A stretch of 64,000 nt of DNA from Echinarachnius parma (taxonomy: Eukaryota > Echinodermata > Echinoidea > Clypeasteroida > Echinarachniidae), in contig JBAMJV010009728.1 of NCBI GenBank assembly GCA_037951105.1, positions 20,727-84,726 on the forward strand. The letters run 5' to 3'. Under the pieces are notes generated by a model. That model was not told where the DNA came from. It was given only the letters and a program-made list of their open reading frames with translations, and did no database searches. Positions 43,339 through 55,371 of this stretch are shown here, piece after piece (the first letter of the stretch is position 1; every line of letters starts with the position of its first letter). The position numbers and the translations under genes are program-made.

Positions 43339-43481
43339 CAGTGCTGTAGTCGAGTCCACAAGTTCCGAGTCCGAGTCCCCAACGAAATAGCATGTTCCCA
43401 TATGTTTTACATAGGGACTCGGCTCGGAGTCGGAGTCACGAGACCATCAAAAGCCCGAGTCCGGACTCGACTACAGCACTG
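43339..43481. mobile_element. 143-bp hAT-like MITE, unit 2 copy
   Basis: CAGTGCTGTAGTCGAGTCC ... GACTACAGCACTG-type ends with CTATATAT on both sides (43331-43338, 43482-43489). Orthologous to 21264-21405. Confidence 0.92.
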
Positions 43482-43489
43482 CTATATAT

Positions 43490-44212
43490 AAATTACTATT
43501 TAAAAGCTTATTATTTTACCTATTTACATCATTATGAACAACAGCTTAAGTGGACCCAATTGAGATTCTTCCAAATGTGGGTATCCCTTAACTAATTCCA
43601 TGCAGAGTTACATCAAGGTGCTAGCAATGTGCCCCTTGGGCCCTGTCAGCTTAGAGCTAAACAGCGAGCCCCTACTCCGCAACCTTCTAAGGGTTTCTGG
43701 CCAAAGTGCTCACCAAGTGCACTACGTGTCCGTTGACTAGGTGTTATTTGGTTAAAAAGTATTTTGTGTCCCCACCCCTGTCATCAAATCCTGGAGACGA
43801 TGCATGTATTTTTAAATACATTTACATGATGGAATTCTGAATTCAGTTTCTTCAGAAATATGTGACCCAACTATGACAGAATCTTGAATTCAGGATTTCT
43901 TTTTAAAATTGTTAAAACAGTTCTTTTTATTAAAAGGGCATACATTTTGATAACAGATCAGTCAGCTTTGTTATTAGGAAGGAGTATCACAGTTATTAAT
44001 ACAAATTTGTAGTGAAAGTCACAAAATACTTGCATGTGTTGGCTTTTGAGTGTCTTATTCCAAGGCTGCAAATGGCCTACCATCCTTTTTAAGTTCAACT
44101 AAGAACTTAAGTTGCACTTGGTATCTTTGTGAAACACTCCCTGGGCCTTGTTTCGTAAAAACTTGTCCAATTATTGTCATTATTATAGCCACAGCCAATT
44201 AGCATCCAGCAC
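43490..44212. other. spacer duplicated from/to 21414-22136, nothing recognised
   Basis: No gene, RNA or element ends seen. Confidence 0.4.
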
Positions 44213-44216
44213 TTAA

Positions 44217-44720
44217 AGGTAACGTTGAGTATTGGTAATTTCCAAAGTGCCCCCCCCCCCAAAAAAAAATAATTGTAACGGATTTGGTTCATTTCAATTC
44301 CATATGAAAGATCATCAAAAAAAACATGGGAAATAATAATAATTCCCATTCAAATGCTCTAATTGTTGTGAAATTTGCTTTCAAAATATTTATAAAAGTT
44401 ATTGACGTCCGGCCATCACTTTTTAGAGAACGCTAGCGCGAGGCGCAAGCGTTCTAGGTCATCCAAGGCGAACGGCGCTTGCGATACACATGAATATGCG
44501 CGGTAACTATTACCGCGCATTACAGTCTCGTATTAGGAGGACCTAGAACGCTATGACACTTGAGTTGTAACGGCTCTTTTTGAATGATAACAGGTTTTAC
44601 TTTGTCGTTTGTAATTGTGTATACTTTTCGAGCATGGTGAAGATATAACTATTAGTTTGTACCGTAATCGTGCAGGTTTTGATTACTAAAGTTAAGTTTG
44701 ACCAATACTCAACGTTACCT
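44217..44720. mobile_element. TTAA-target MITE family M1, unit 2 copy
   Basis: AGGTAACGTTGAGTATTGGT inverted ends, TTAA both sides. The inner palindromic insert has lost its right end (CTAGAACGCTATGACAC). Orthologous to 22141-22679. Confidence 0.9.
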
Positions 44721-44724
44721 TTAA

Positions 44725-45890
44725 GCTGTTGCTATGGTTGTTATAATTATTGGGCATGCATGCACTTTCAGCAATAATAATTGAAAAAGTTGTATGAAAT
44801 AGGGCCCTGGACTGGTGAAAGGCATTTCACTACAGGGGTATGCGGTGCGATGAGTTTCACACTTTCACATGTTTATTCATTGCTCGATTTCAAGCCACTG
44901 TAAGTTTGTTGCACTGCTTGGGGCTGATCAGTGTTATTTTCTTGATGAATATATCCATATCTTTCATTTAAAAAAAGGTGGAATATTATAGTGAAATTAT
45001 GTGTCACAAGATTGAAATCTGTATTATATATTGTTTGTTTTCAGGAGAAATATGTTACTGTAGGTAAGCCAATAGAGTTGTGTATACAACGGAGGCAAGT
45101 GATTTCCAGAAGTTTGTAGCAAATCGTTATATAAAGCCAAATCCCTTGCATTATGTGTTTAGACAATATTAATTATGCAATCTTCAGTAATTATGTGACC
45201 TAGAGTGACAACATTTTAACAACATTTATTATTTCCATCATTATAGTAATTCCCAAGAGAGGTGATGGGAAATGTGCACTTATCATTAATAGTAAGAAAA
45301 GATGCCAGCGTTTTCGCTCCCTTTTAAAATTTTTACTTTCAAGATGATCATTCTAGATGGACGTTGTTTACCTTTACTGTATTGTGTTTGTTATGTACAT
45401 AGGCGTAGCATGGTCAGATTGCTTGGGGGCCCACTTTGTGTATTTTGTGTTCTTCCCAAAAGTTCCCCTTTTGTATTTTATTGGGATTTTTGGAATTATT
45501 GGGGCACAGAGCCCCCCCCCCCCCCCCCCCCCACCACCGAGTAGCTACGTACGCCATTGGTTAAGGGGTTATGATCGTGTTAGATACATGTACCATTTTA
45601 TGTTGTAATTCAACTCATAATTAGACATGTGATAAACGTCTTGCTAGTTAACATTTATATGCAAGTCTTTTTCCAAAATTTATATTCACAATGATATATA
45701 TGACAACTTTTGTTACAAAATACCTGGTTTTTACAAACAAAGATACTGTATAAACCAAAATTATTTTCGTTTTAGAGTTGTCATTAATTGTGATGTGTGT
45801 GGGTGTGTTAGTATGTGCATGCATGCAGCTGTGCGTGTTTGTGTGCGTCTGTTTGTGTATGTGTGCAAATCAGTGTGTACTTAAAGGGAT
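44725..45890. other. spacer with poly-C run and GT-rich tract
   Basis: It matches parts of 22684-24777. 45513-45538 is a C run beside a degraded hAT-like end; 45785-45890 is GT-rich. No gene. Confidence 0.4.
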
Positions 45891-45894
45891 AGTT

Positions 45895-46420
45895 GAGTTC
45901 TGGTAAAGAGAGTAGTTTTAATCAAACTGAATTTTCTTAACCAAAACCTTCATCGTTACATTACAAACTGATAGTTATAACTCCACCATGCTCAAAAGCA
46001 ATACAACATTACTAATGACCAAGTAAAAAACCGGTCATCATTCAAAAAAGCCATTCAAACTCAAGAGAGCACTTTCTAATTAAATCCTCATCGATTTCAA
46101 CAATTTAAAATAAAATATTGTGCATAATGATGTTTTGATGATGAAATAGTGATTAGATACTGAGATAATCAACAACTATTTAAAAACCTCCTTTGTCATT
46201 TTTTGGAAAGAGGAAGCATTAAAAACAAAATTAACGGCTGGTTTAAAATTATCAAATAATTGTGGGGCCCCACAATTATTACAAACGATTATGTTTATGG
46301 ATATTTCAGCCATTTCTGAACCGATTTTGATCAAATAAAGTTTATTCTGTCATTAGAATTGCATGCTCTTTCGAATTTGACACTCATGTTTTCATCATCT
46401 CACAAACAAATAAAATTATA
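45895..46420. mobile_element. TTAA-target MITE, right end lost
   Basis: AGGGATAGTTGAGTTCTGG after TTAA; the expected right end is missing near 46410. Orthologous to 24782-25353. Confidence 0.7.
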
Positions 46421-46588
46421 TTCTTATAACTGTTTATACATATATTTTAGTTGTTATATTTTTAAACGGGAAAACAACCGTCGATCAATCGATGATGTCC
46501 GGGAATGAGATACGTGAGAACGGTCCACTAGGGATCTAGGAAAGTTTTGTCGGATGTTGACAATGTTACTACTTACTACATATAGGCA

Positions 46589-48283
46589 CAGTGGCGTAGC
46601 TACGGGGGGCACGGGGGGGGGGGGGGGGCACGTGCCCCCCAATCGTTTGGCAAAAAAAAAAAAAAAAAAAAAAAAAAATGACGACCCGACATGAAGCCAA
46701 ATGTGTCTACAATGTATATCATTCATTATTATCACGTTTTATTTAATGTGTGATAATAATCATTATCAACGATAATAACCAATAACATAACAGTCGTTCC
46801 CTAGTACTAGCAATAGCGCACCTATATCAGTTTGAAGAATCCTTCCAATATAGCGCCTTATGCAAATTTTCAGTCCCGTGCGCGAGGATCGACGCTCACC
46901 GCATTTCAGAAGACATAGAGCGCGTATAGGCCTAACAAACTTCCTAGCATGGTAAATCGTGTATCATACCAAGGGCCCTTTTAGGATCTTGAATCTGCCT
47001 CCCGCTTTTATAGATAACTTTGACGCCTTCATGCAGGCTATAAAGGCGCATAGCTGCACTACGTAGTCCTAAATGTCTAGGTAAAGACAAACTTCTTTTA
47101 CTAATTTCTTCACTCCAAATGCACCCGTTCCATTAATTCATGATGCATAATCTAGGCATATTGTTGATGAGCATGATTGAAGGAGCACCAGTCATCTTCT
47201 CCAGAGTCGATATCTGCATCAGTTGAGCATAGGCCTACTGAAACTAATTCAAGGGACCCGAGCATAGCGGGTTTTTTTTAGTTTGAAAAGGACTGTAAAT
47301 CTTAATTTTTGCCGCGCGCTTCGCGCGCATATTCTGAAATACTGATATATACCAAATGTATTAGACCCTCATCTATCATGTCTAATAGCACACTATCATC
47401 GGAAAATAAAATAATTTGAGATAATATATCTTTTAGTAAATTCGGTCCATATGCGCTGAATGCAAATAAAATTGGAATATTATGTCCCCCACATTAGAAA
47501 GGGGAGGAGATTGTCCTCCTCCTTTGTCATTAAGTATGTTTGGTTCCATACTTAATATATATACTTTATATTACGTGAAATTTCTGTCTCAGGTGTGCAC
47601 CAAATCGCACAATTTTAGGCCCCAAAATACGAAAGCTCCCTACTGTGGGAGGGGGACACCCCCTCCCACACCCTTCCCCAATCGGTCGCTTCGCTTCCTC
47701 GCAATATCTCCCCTCCACTTTTGCTTAGTTCCATTGGAGCTCAATGCCCTAGACTATATCGATGGCTCTATAGTATACAGGATCACGTGGATCCATCTCA
47801 CGGGCTTAATCTTTCCTCGCTATTACCGTTTTAAAATACGTAACGAGTAGATTCACTATTATATACCATTTAACACCCATAATTAAGACAATGATAAAGA
47901 CAATAATGACCATACTTCTACAGTGATATTTTAAACACCAATTTCAAAAATTTCTAAAAAATTGGGAGGGGGTGAACCCCCTCCCACACCCTCCCGCAAA
48001 TAAATGTAGACAAGCATACGGCGTGAGAGTATTTGAGTCTGGTGTGTGTGTACACGTAGGTTTGATTGTGTGTGTATACTTTATCATGAGGGAAATGATT
48101 TCTTTAATTCAGTATTATCAAATTTCCTTCCAAATTGCATTATTTCAAGTACAAATTTGCAAAAGCTCCCACACCCTCCCCCCCCCCCCCCCCCCCCCCT
48201 CGGGCGCTACGCGCCCTCGGGCTTGGTCGATCCGCTCCCTCGCAGCTGTGCCCCCCAATCACTTGACCCTCGCTACGCCACTG
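46589..48283. mobile_element. 1695-bp hAT-like element private to unit 2
   Basis: CAGTGGCGTAGC ... GCTACGCCACTG inverted ends with a perfect 8-bp duplication TATAGGCA (46581-46588 and 48284-48291). The empty site is at about 25551-25566. These ends are common in animal hAT elements. It contains long G, A and C homopolymers and no recognisable transposase. Confidence 0.93.
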
Positions 48284-48378
48284 TATAGGCACCATTGCAG
48301 AAAGAGATGCAATCGATGTCAAGTTGCAATAAATTGTAAGTACGATCATGTGACCAAATGCGCACATGGCACAATTAA

Positions 48379-48799
48379 AGGAGACCACCAGTCAAAGAAC
48401 AAAACATTATTATATGTTTTGGTACCGTTTTGTGATATCAAATAGATACCAAACATTTTGCAAAGGGTTGTGTAATTCATAAACAAAGCAATTAATTTCC
48501 ACCACTTACGGAACCACTGCTATTTCCTGGTTCCATACGGGCCAACCATTTGCGAGTGCGCCAATGCTATTCACGCGTACGTTTGTAGACAATAGATTCC
48601 CGAGCGATTCACCGCACGCATCGCAGTCTTCGCATTCAGACCGCATGAACGCATGATTTAGAATGGTCATGATGCGTTTCCAATTATTTTTTTTTTCTTC
48701 TGGAAACATATTTTTTGAACTTGTTGATGGAATGGAATACTAAAGATGTTACCTTTCTTTAATAACTTAAAGAATATTATTTTTGGGTGGTGGTACCCT
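48379..48799. mobile_element. TTAA-target MITE family M2
   Basis: 421 bp; AGGAGACCACCAGTC at the left, GGGTGGTGGTACCCT at the right, TTAA both sides (48375-48378, 48800-48803). Same family as 52422-52843 in opposite orientation. Absent from the unit-1 copy. Confidence 0.9.
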
Positions 48800-48803
48800 T
48801 TAA

Positions 48804-49464
48804 AGGTAACCTTGAGTATTGGTAATTTTCCAAAGTGCCCCCCCCCCCCCCCACCCCCCACCCCCGAACGGATTTGGTTGATTTCAATTCCATATGAAAG
48901 ATCATCGAAAAAAACATGGGAAATAATAATAATTCCCATTCAAATGCTCTAATTGTTGTGAAATTTGCTTTCAAAATTTGTATAAAAGTGATTGACGTCC
49001 GGGTATTACTTTTTAGAGAACGCTAGCGCGAGGCGCAAGCGTTCTAGGTCCTCTAAATACGGGACTGAAAATTAATATTTGTAAGCACGCTAATTGTGCT
49101 TAAAACTATACATATGATACGGTACTTACCACCAATTCACTGTCCATTATGTGATCCAACTATCGGGTGGATTAAAATTATGATTTTTCCCTCCATTCCG
49201 CAAAAAATCAGTGATATATGCGCCTTCTCGACTTCTCTCCATGTGTAAGCGCGACTCCGAACAGACAGAATACATGAATATGCGCGGTAATTATTACCGC
49301 GTATGACAGTCCCGTATTAGGAGGACCTAGAACGCTAGCGCTTCTCTCTAGAGTTAATTTGACACTTGAATACTTTTCGAGCATGGTGAAGTTATAACTA
49401 TTAGTTTGTACCGTAATCGTGCAGGTTTTGGTTACTAAAGTTAAGTTTGACCAATACTCAACGT
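48804..49464. mobile_element. TTAA-target MITE family M1, with longer inner insert
   Basis: AGGTAACCTTGAGTATTGGT directly follows the TTAA that ends the M2 element; the right end ACCAATACTCAACG is followed by TCAACTTTGC, so its last bases and TTAA are lost. The inner palindromic insert is longer than at 22350. Confidence 0.78.
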
Positions 49465-49465
49465 C

Positions 49466-49892
49466 AACTTTGCAATCGATTGCATCTTTTTCTGGGACCC
49501 GTCACCCTATAGTAATGCTGTCAAAATCAACAAAACCTATACACATGGCTTTCAAAATATCAAAGAGCGTCAATTGAAAGCACCTTGATTATACATGTAG
49601 CCTACATGTGTACAAAAAGTGACCATCTTTCCCTCCCTGCATGGCTCTTTTAATTTTTAACCGACGTCTTCAGCCATATATTATTTCGCGAGTTTTGCTA
49701 TATATATACGTACTGAAAATGATTGACAGGTAATTATCAAAATTGCTTCTCTTGCGAGGAACGAGGACTTTTTTAGTCGCAAGCTTTTATTATAATGTTT
49801 CTTTAATGAAATGCTTGTAATACATGTATCAGATAATTCATTTTGAGCATCCCTTGAATCTTTTCTAGCCCAACGCTTACAATTCAAAGACA
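49466..49892. other. spacer, counterpart of 25650-26090
   Basis: AT-rich, no gene or element ends. Confidence 0.4.
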
Positions 49893-49896
49893 TTAA

Positions 49897-50449
49897 AGGT
49901 ACTGTTGAGTATTGGTATTTCCCGAAGTGCCCCCGATATTTTTTGTGAGATAATGAAAAACTGACTGTCACAAATTTGAAAGAACATGCAATTTTAATGA
50001 CAGAATAAACTTTATTTGATCAAAATCGGTTCAGAAACGGCTGAAATATCCATAAGTAGGCCTATATTTGTATTCAAATGATTCTCACCGGCAATCACTG
50101 GGGGATATTTTAGACTTTTTAGACAAAAAATTAAAAATGCTTAAACTTGGTAAAAAATCTGAATAGGTTTTTAAAAAGTCGTTGATGATATCTCTATTGA
50201 ATCATTATTTTAACAAAACATTAAATGCACAATTTTGTATGAAAAATGGCTAAAACCAGTGATTTTTTTTAAATAGCGCAATCTTGAGTTGTAACGGCTC
50301 TTTTGTTTTAATGATAACAGGGGTTTTACTTAGTCGTTTGTAATTGTGTATACTTTTCGAGCATGGTGAAATTATAACTATTACTTTGTACCGTGATGGT
50401 GCAGGTTTTGGTTACTAAAGTCAAGTTTGATCAATACTCAACTATCCCT
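49897..50449. mobile_element. TTAA-target MITE family M1, private to unit 2
   Basis: AGGTACTGTTGAGTATTGGT left, ATCAATACTCAACTATCCCT right, TTAA on both sides. The unit-1 copy reads CAAAGACATTATTAATTTAG without it. Confidence 0.88.
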
Positions 50450-50790
50450 TTAATATTTTAGACAACGAAAATGGTATGAGCTAGCTATTGGGATATATTA
50501 TTCAATGATGATCTTTTTTTTTATTTTATAAACAATGAGATCCCCTTTTTCAAGCATAGGACATGTTACTGATATCTAAATGCCACATGGTACCATGCTG
50601 ACATTGAACGACAAGACAATTTCTGCATATTTCAAACGAATAAGCTATTCTAATCACATGTATTCGATCGTCTTAGTGAAAATATAATTCTGATTGCTTG
50701 AATTTTAATACAATTTTAAGAGCACTCTATACATTTTGTTTAAATATATATATATATTTTTTTTTTTTTTTATTGAATGAGCAAAGAAAA

Positions 50791-50858
50791 AAGGCTTCGC
50801 CGGGAATCGAACCCGAGACATCCGGATTGAAAGACGGGTGCTCAACCATCGAGCCACA
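50791..50858 (-). repeat. tRNA-derived SINE head, uninterrupted copy
   Basis: Minus strand GTGGCTCGATGGTTGAGC, CCCGTCTTTCAATCC, GGGTTCGATTCCCGGC: A and B boxes with a Glu-like TTC loop. Followed by the SINE body. A second tRNA-like block is at 51071-51136. Confidence 0.7.
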
Positions 50859-51149
50859 AATGGGGGACTTTCCCTTGAAACCCTTTGCATTGCTCAAATA
50901 TTCATGAGCTATATAAACCGGGCTCTAACCCAAAAATATTTAAATCGATTTTTCGAAAGAAAGTGCGTGGGATCACGCGAAGTGATGCAGCTTTGTATTA
51001 ATTAAATTCAAACATAAAGGAAACCGAATATAAATATTTAAGATGATTGAAAATTAAAAAAAGAACAACTAAGGCTTCCCCGGGAGGGCCCCGGGAATCA
51101 AACCAAGACCTCCAGATTGCTAGACCCCTTGAATGGGGGACGCCCCCAA

Positions 51150-51441
51150 CCCCCAAACGAGCTAGCTGAGCGCGCCGCCAGCGCCATAATACAAAATTAT
51201 AACTATGTGTGGAAGCATGTGCATCATTATTGTACGTAGTCTCAGACGTTACTATGCTGAACTTTATCCGGTAAAATAATGTCTTCTACGTACAAGCTGT
51301 AAGTCATTCATCGCTTATAGGGCAACGATTTACTCCTGAGAAATAGAGTCATTATCATGTAGAGGAAATCGTCGACTTTGTGGACTTTTCGGGACTACGA
51401 AAATCAGCGAGCTGTCTTAGCGGAACACGAGCCGAAGAATA
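51150..51441 (+). promoter_or_regulatory. conserved region upstream of unit 3 exon 1
   Basis: Near-identical to 27441-27737. A 1-base insertion (GAGCCGAAG against GAGCGAAG) just before the ATG shows this part is not translated in frame. Confidence 0.35.
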
Positions 51442-52042
51442 ATGGAAAGTGCGCCCATAACTCCGGGGGTGACGGCCGATGGTGGTGGTGTATCTGCTGT
51501 TCGACCAGCTAATGGACCCACATGCGAATCTTCCACTGTTAAACTTTCGAGTTGTATTAATCTGAATATTGGGGCCATTTCCCACCTGTGGGAGCATCAA
51601 AAGGGCGACTTTCTGAAAGGTCACTGCGATGAATACTCTTGTACTGCTGACGAAGTTTTTGTATTTCATGTACTCAAAATTCATACAAAGTTTTGTGCAG
51701 AACCCTCTTGCAACTTGTACAGCTGCAGATCTTCTTCACACATGATTGAGGAGACTGAACATGCTCTTGGGAAGCTGAAGGTGAACTCCAACTTCAAGTT
51801 GGAGCCAAATTTTGCAGAGACAATGAAAGTAGCGTCATCCAACCTGTACATGTCACATCAGTCTGGCCAAATAATGTCCAGATCAGGGTCAGATTACAAT
51901 TCCATCCAAAATGCATCAGAATGTACGGAGCCTGAAAATTCTCATTGTGTTCCAGTGTCGAGACGATTAAGCACGACTGATGGACTCGCGACACTCGACC
52001 AACTGGAGACACTCGCTGCATCAAGGCCCTTGAATTTGACAG
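51442..52042 (+). CDS. unit 3 exon 1: TAZ-like N-terminal exon
   Basis: MESAPITPGVTADGGGVS start; 601 nt ending at the strong donor TTGACAG/GTGAGA in phase 1 (alternative after 52084). The H-x3-C-x4-C-x4-C motif is kept (HTKFCAEPSCNLYSC), as is KGHCDEYSC. Relative to 27738 it has in-frame codon losses only (for example one CTSC repeat and parts of the tail), which argues for coding constraint. Confidence 0.68.
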
Positions 52043-52421
52043 GTGAGAGACTTTGTTTGACTTTGACCAACAACAACAACAACAGTATATGGCTTAAAAT
52101 TTGCATAATTTGCATATTTAATTGAGTAGTCAGCATCTAATATGCATATTTTAAATATTAACCTGATCATACGGGACATTGTATTTCTCTTTACTATTTA
52201 CCAAATTTGGAAGTGTCAAAATTAATTAAAAATGCTAATTAGGGAGTGTCCAAACTGCTATTTCCCGTACATCACAAAAATGAACACTTTTTTAATATTT
52301 CAGTATGAAAAACTTTCTTTCAGTTTCATATTTTTGTGAAGTTCTAATTCATCATACTCTTGACGACTATCTTATTTTTTTTATCAAAACAGCATTTTTT
52401 GTTATTTTATTAGCTAATTAA

Positions 52422-52843
52422 AGGGTACCACCACCCAAAAAATAATATTCTTATTAAAGAAAGGTAACATATTTAGTATTCCATTCCATCAACAAGTTCA
52501 CAAAAATATGTTTCCAGAAAAAGAAAAACAAATTGGAAAACGCATCACCATTCTAAAGCATGCGTTCATGCGGTCTGAATTGCGAAGACTAATGTGTGCG
52601 GAGCAAACGAGTCGCCCGGGAATCTATTGTCTACAAACGTACGCGTGAATAGCATTGGCGCACTCGCAAAATGGTTGGCCCGTATGGAACCAGGAAAGAG
52701 TAGTGGTTCCGTAAGTGGTGGAAATTAATTGCTTTGTTTATGAATTACACAACCCTTTGCAAAATGTTGGGTATCTATTTGATATCACAAAACGGTACCA
52801 AAACATATATAATAATGTGTTGTTCTTTGCCTGGTGGTCCCCT
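52422..52843. mobile_element. TTAA-target MITE family M2
   Basis: AGGGTACCACCACCC left, GGTGGTCCCCT right, TTAA on both sides. 422 bp, inverted relative to 48379. Confidence 0.9.
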
Positions 52844-52979
52844 TTAACACTGCACATGTGACGTACGGGACATTTTTACTGTTAAAGCAATGGCAAGCTA
52901 GGTCAAAATTATTTGTTTGTGTTTTACCACTGAATGATTATCATAATAATTCTTGCTTAGATACTCTCCAAAATTTGTT

Positions 52980-53070
52980 TAGGTCTCGGGTTCGAATCCC
53001 GTTGGAATCCCATTTTTCTTTGCTCACTTTTAATCACAATATATTCTTGGTCAGTTTCTCTATATGTTTG
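52980..53070 (+). repeat. SINE 3' part
   Basis: B box GGGTTCGAATCCCG at about 52988, then the body TTTCTTTGCTCACTTTTAAT and CAGTTTCTCTATATGTTTGA, as in the SINE at 33054. Confidence 0.6.
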
Positions 53071-55371
53071 AATTAAAAATTGAAAGTAATTCACAAGAGA
53101 TAAATATCCCACACCTTTTGAAGCCAAATAAAATATTAACTTCTTAATTCATAATTAGGAAATAATTAGCGTAATTAATGCAAATTAACGGCTCTCAATT
53201 CGTTAGTCTTAATTATTATAATTTGTTGCTGAAGCTTTTTTTATTTTTAAATCATCACAATATTAGATAAATCCAATAAGAACAATTTTATTGCAAAATA
53301 GACTTAAAAGATTTAAAAATAAAAGCAGAAAAATGACACATAAGAGATTTAGTGAGGGGCAAGTCCAAGGTATTTGTTCCCAAGGGGGTGAATTTTCATA
53401 TTCACCCAATTGAGTGAAACTTGATGTCATTTTAAAGCTAAGATATTGAATTTTAATAATTTGAAAACGAAAATTAAAAATGTGTCTCCAATAAAAAGTA
53501 ATAATCAAATATATTTGCAGAATATGTAAATCCTCGTAACACGCGGGACATCTGAATTAAAGACAAATTAAATCATATTTAAAATGCTTGCAATGATTCT
53601 TTACTTATTATTGGCTTGACCTGATGTCATTACCAGAAGGAAGTTGGATTATAATTTTCAGCTTGTTATCTCATTCAATATGCCTATTAGATGCGTTCCA
53701 AAATTAGCATGTCCCGCGCGTTACATTTTTACATCTTATTGTTTTGATTACTCGTTAATCAAAAGGTTTATTTTTCTGAAACTCTACAAAGTTCTAATTT
53801 ACCTTGGGGGACATCCATAACATATCAACAAAAAGTTATCACATTTACCTAATTTACATAAATCAATAATTAGATTTTGTAACGCGCGGGACAATCTATA
53901 CAGTAAAGCAATGGGTTTTTGAAAATCCTGTTTTGGCCTATTGGCTTATTTACGATCATTCCATAACACGTGAGGATATTTGCCTGCCACTTAACAAGTT
54001 TTTTCTATGAAGTCTTGCGCAACTTTTGAGACCAGATTCATGACAAACATTTGTACCCTTACAAAGGCACATGACTTTTTCGAAGTAGAAGTCAATCTAG
54101 AAATTGCATAATTTTGTGATTTATGTACAATTCCTATGGAAAAAGTGTTTTTTCATAGGATTGATAAAAACTCAATACTTTCTCATTTTAATCACTGCAA
54201 ATAATTGATTTTAGGATAAAAATTGTTTGACAGTGGTGAATAATTGATTTCTTTTTTAAAAAGATGTAAAAATGGAAGTTGAAAAACAAAGAAATACATA
54301 AGAATTTCCCAAAACAAAGAAATACATAAAGAATTTATTCGCTTTTGCAACTTTTGTTTTTAAATGTTGTTAGGAAATGTCATAAAGAACATTTATGCAT
54401 AAGATGAGCATTTTCAAAGCACAAATTCTTGATATATCTATAATAAGGGCAAATTGGGGGGTGGGCCTATGTAAAACGCATGGTAGAAAAATGTCCCGCG
54501 TGTTACATGTCCCGCGTGTTACATTACAATCTTTTTTCAAATTGACCCTGTGTGAAACTCTAAAGTTTTGAGATGATGAAATTTCATATTCTGGTAGAGC
54601 ACAAGATGCACATTAAGACCATACCAAGCATGTTTCGATATTGTATATAAATTCAGAGGAATTCACATTCAAAGTCAAAGTTTAAAAATACCAACTTTCT
54701 CTGGTCCCGCGCGTTACGCTAGCAAAAAGTCGCATAAATTATTAATGCATGGGGGATTTCATTTTTTTTTTTGGTGTTTGATAGAATTTGCTCTAAAGCA
54801 TCTAAAATGTAAAACAAATTGGTGTTTCAATATTTCTTATAAGAGTAAGCTCTCTTTTTCGCTCTGATGTCCCGCGTGTTACAGCTACAAAATAGCTTGG
54901 ACTTGCCCTGAGGTAAAAATGTCCTGTATGTCACATGTCCTGTACGTCACGCGGATACCTATTTTCTTTCAATTATCATGGGATAAAAAGTCATGAATTA
55001 ATTAATTTGTTTATAGTGTGTATTTTATGGCTAACAAAATGTATATCAGGAATAAGATCTATGTTATCTGCCATGTAGATTCAGAGTGTTTTCACGATAC
55101 AAAATTTTCTAAAAAAGAAATAATTTCTCTGGTCCTGTACGTCACGCTGCATATTAATTAGCATTATAATTGAATTTTAATGAGTGATTTTTATTTTGGA
55201 TTTTAGGAAGGGACAACAAGTAGCTTTCTAAAGCACTGAACAGATTTCAAAACATAGCTCCTTCCTCTGAATAATATTCAATTAAAAGCTATGAATTTCC
55301 CGTACATCACAAGTCAAATAGCTTGGACCTGCCCTTAAGATATTAATCAATTATGTTTCCTATATATTTAG

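Larger units (their letters stand above)
52140..55340. repeat. satellite-like intron 1 with a repeated GTCCCGCGYGTTAC / GTCCTGTAYGTCAC module
   Basis: A 12-16 base module recurs at about 52171, 52263, 52857, 53537, 53710, 53879, 54491 (double), 54703, 54868, 54918 (double), 55132 and 55296, in both orientations. From 54491 on, two tandem units of about 428 bp align: double module, single, single. They share CAAAATAGCTTGGACTTGCC near their ends. It is interrupted by an M2 MITE (52422-52843) and a SINE (about 52980). No gene. Confidence 0.78.

Noticed and set aside
47482-48445. Protein-coding genes inside the hAT-like element at 46589-48283
   Set aside because: The frames are proline runs from poly-C and show no transposase or other domain.
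54491-55310. CRISPR-like array (short repeated module with unique spacers)
   Set aside because: Animal DNA, irregular spacing, both orientations, spacers themselves related between units; it is a satellite.
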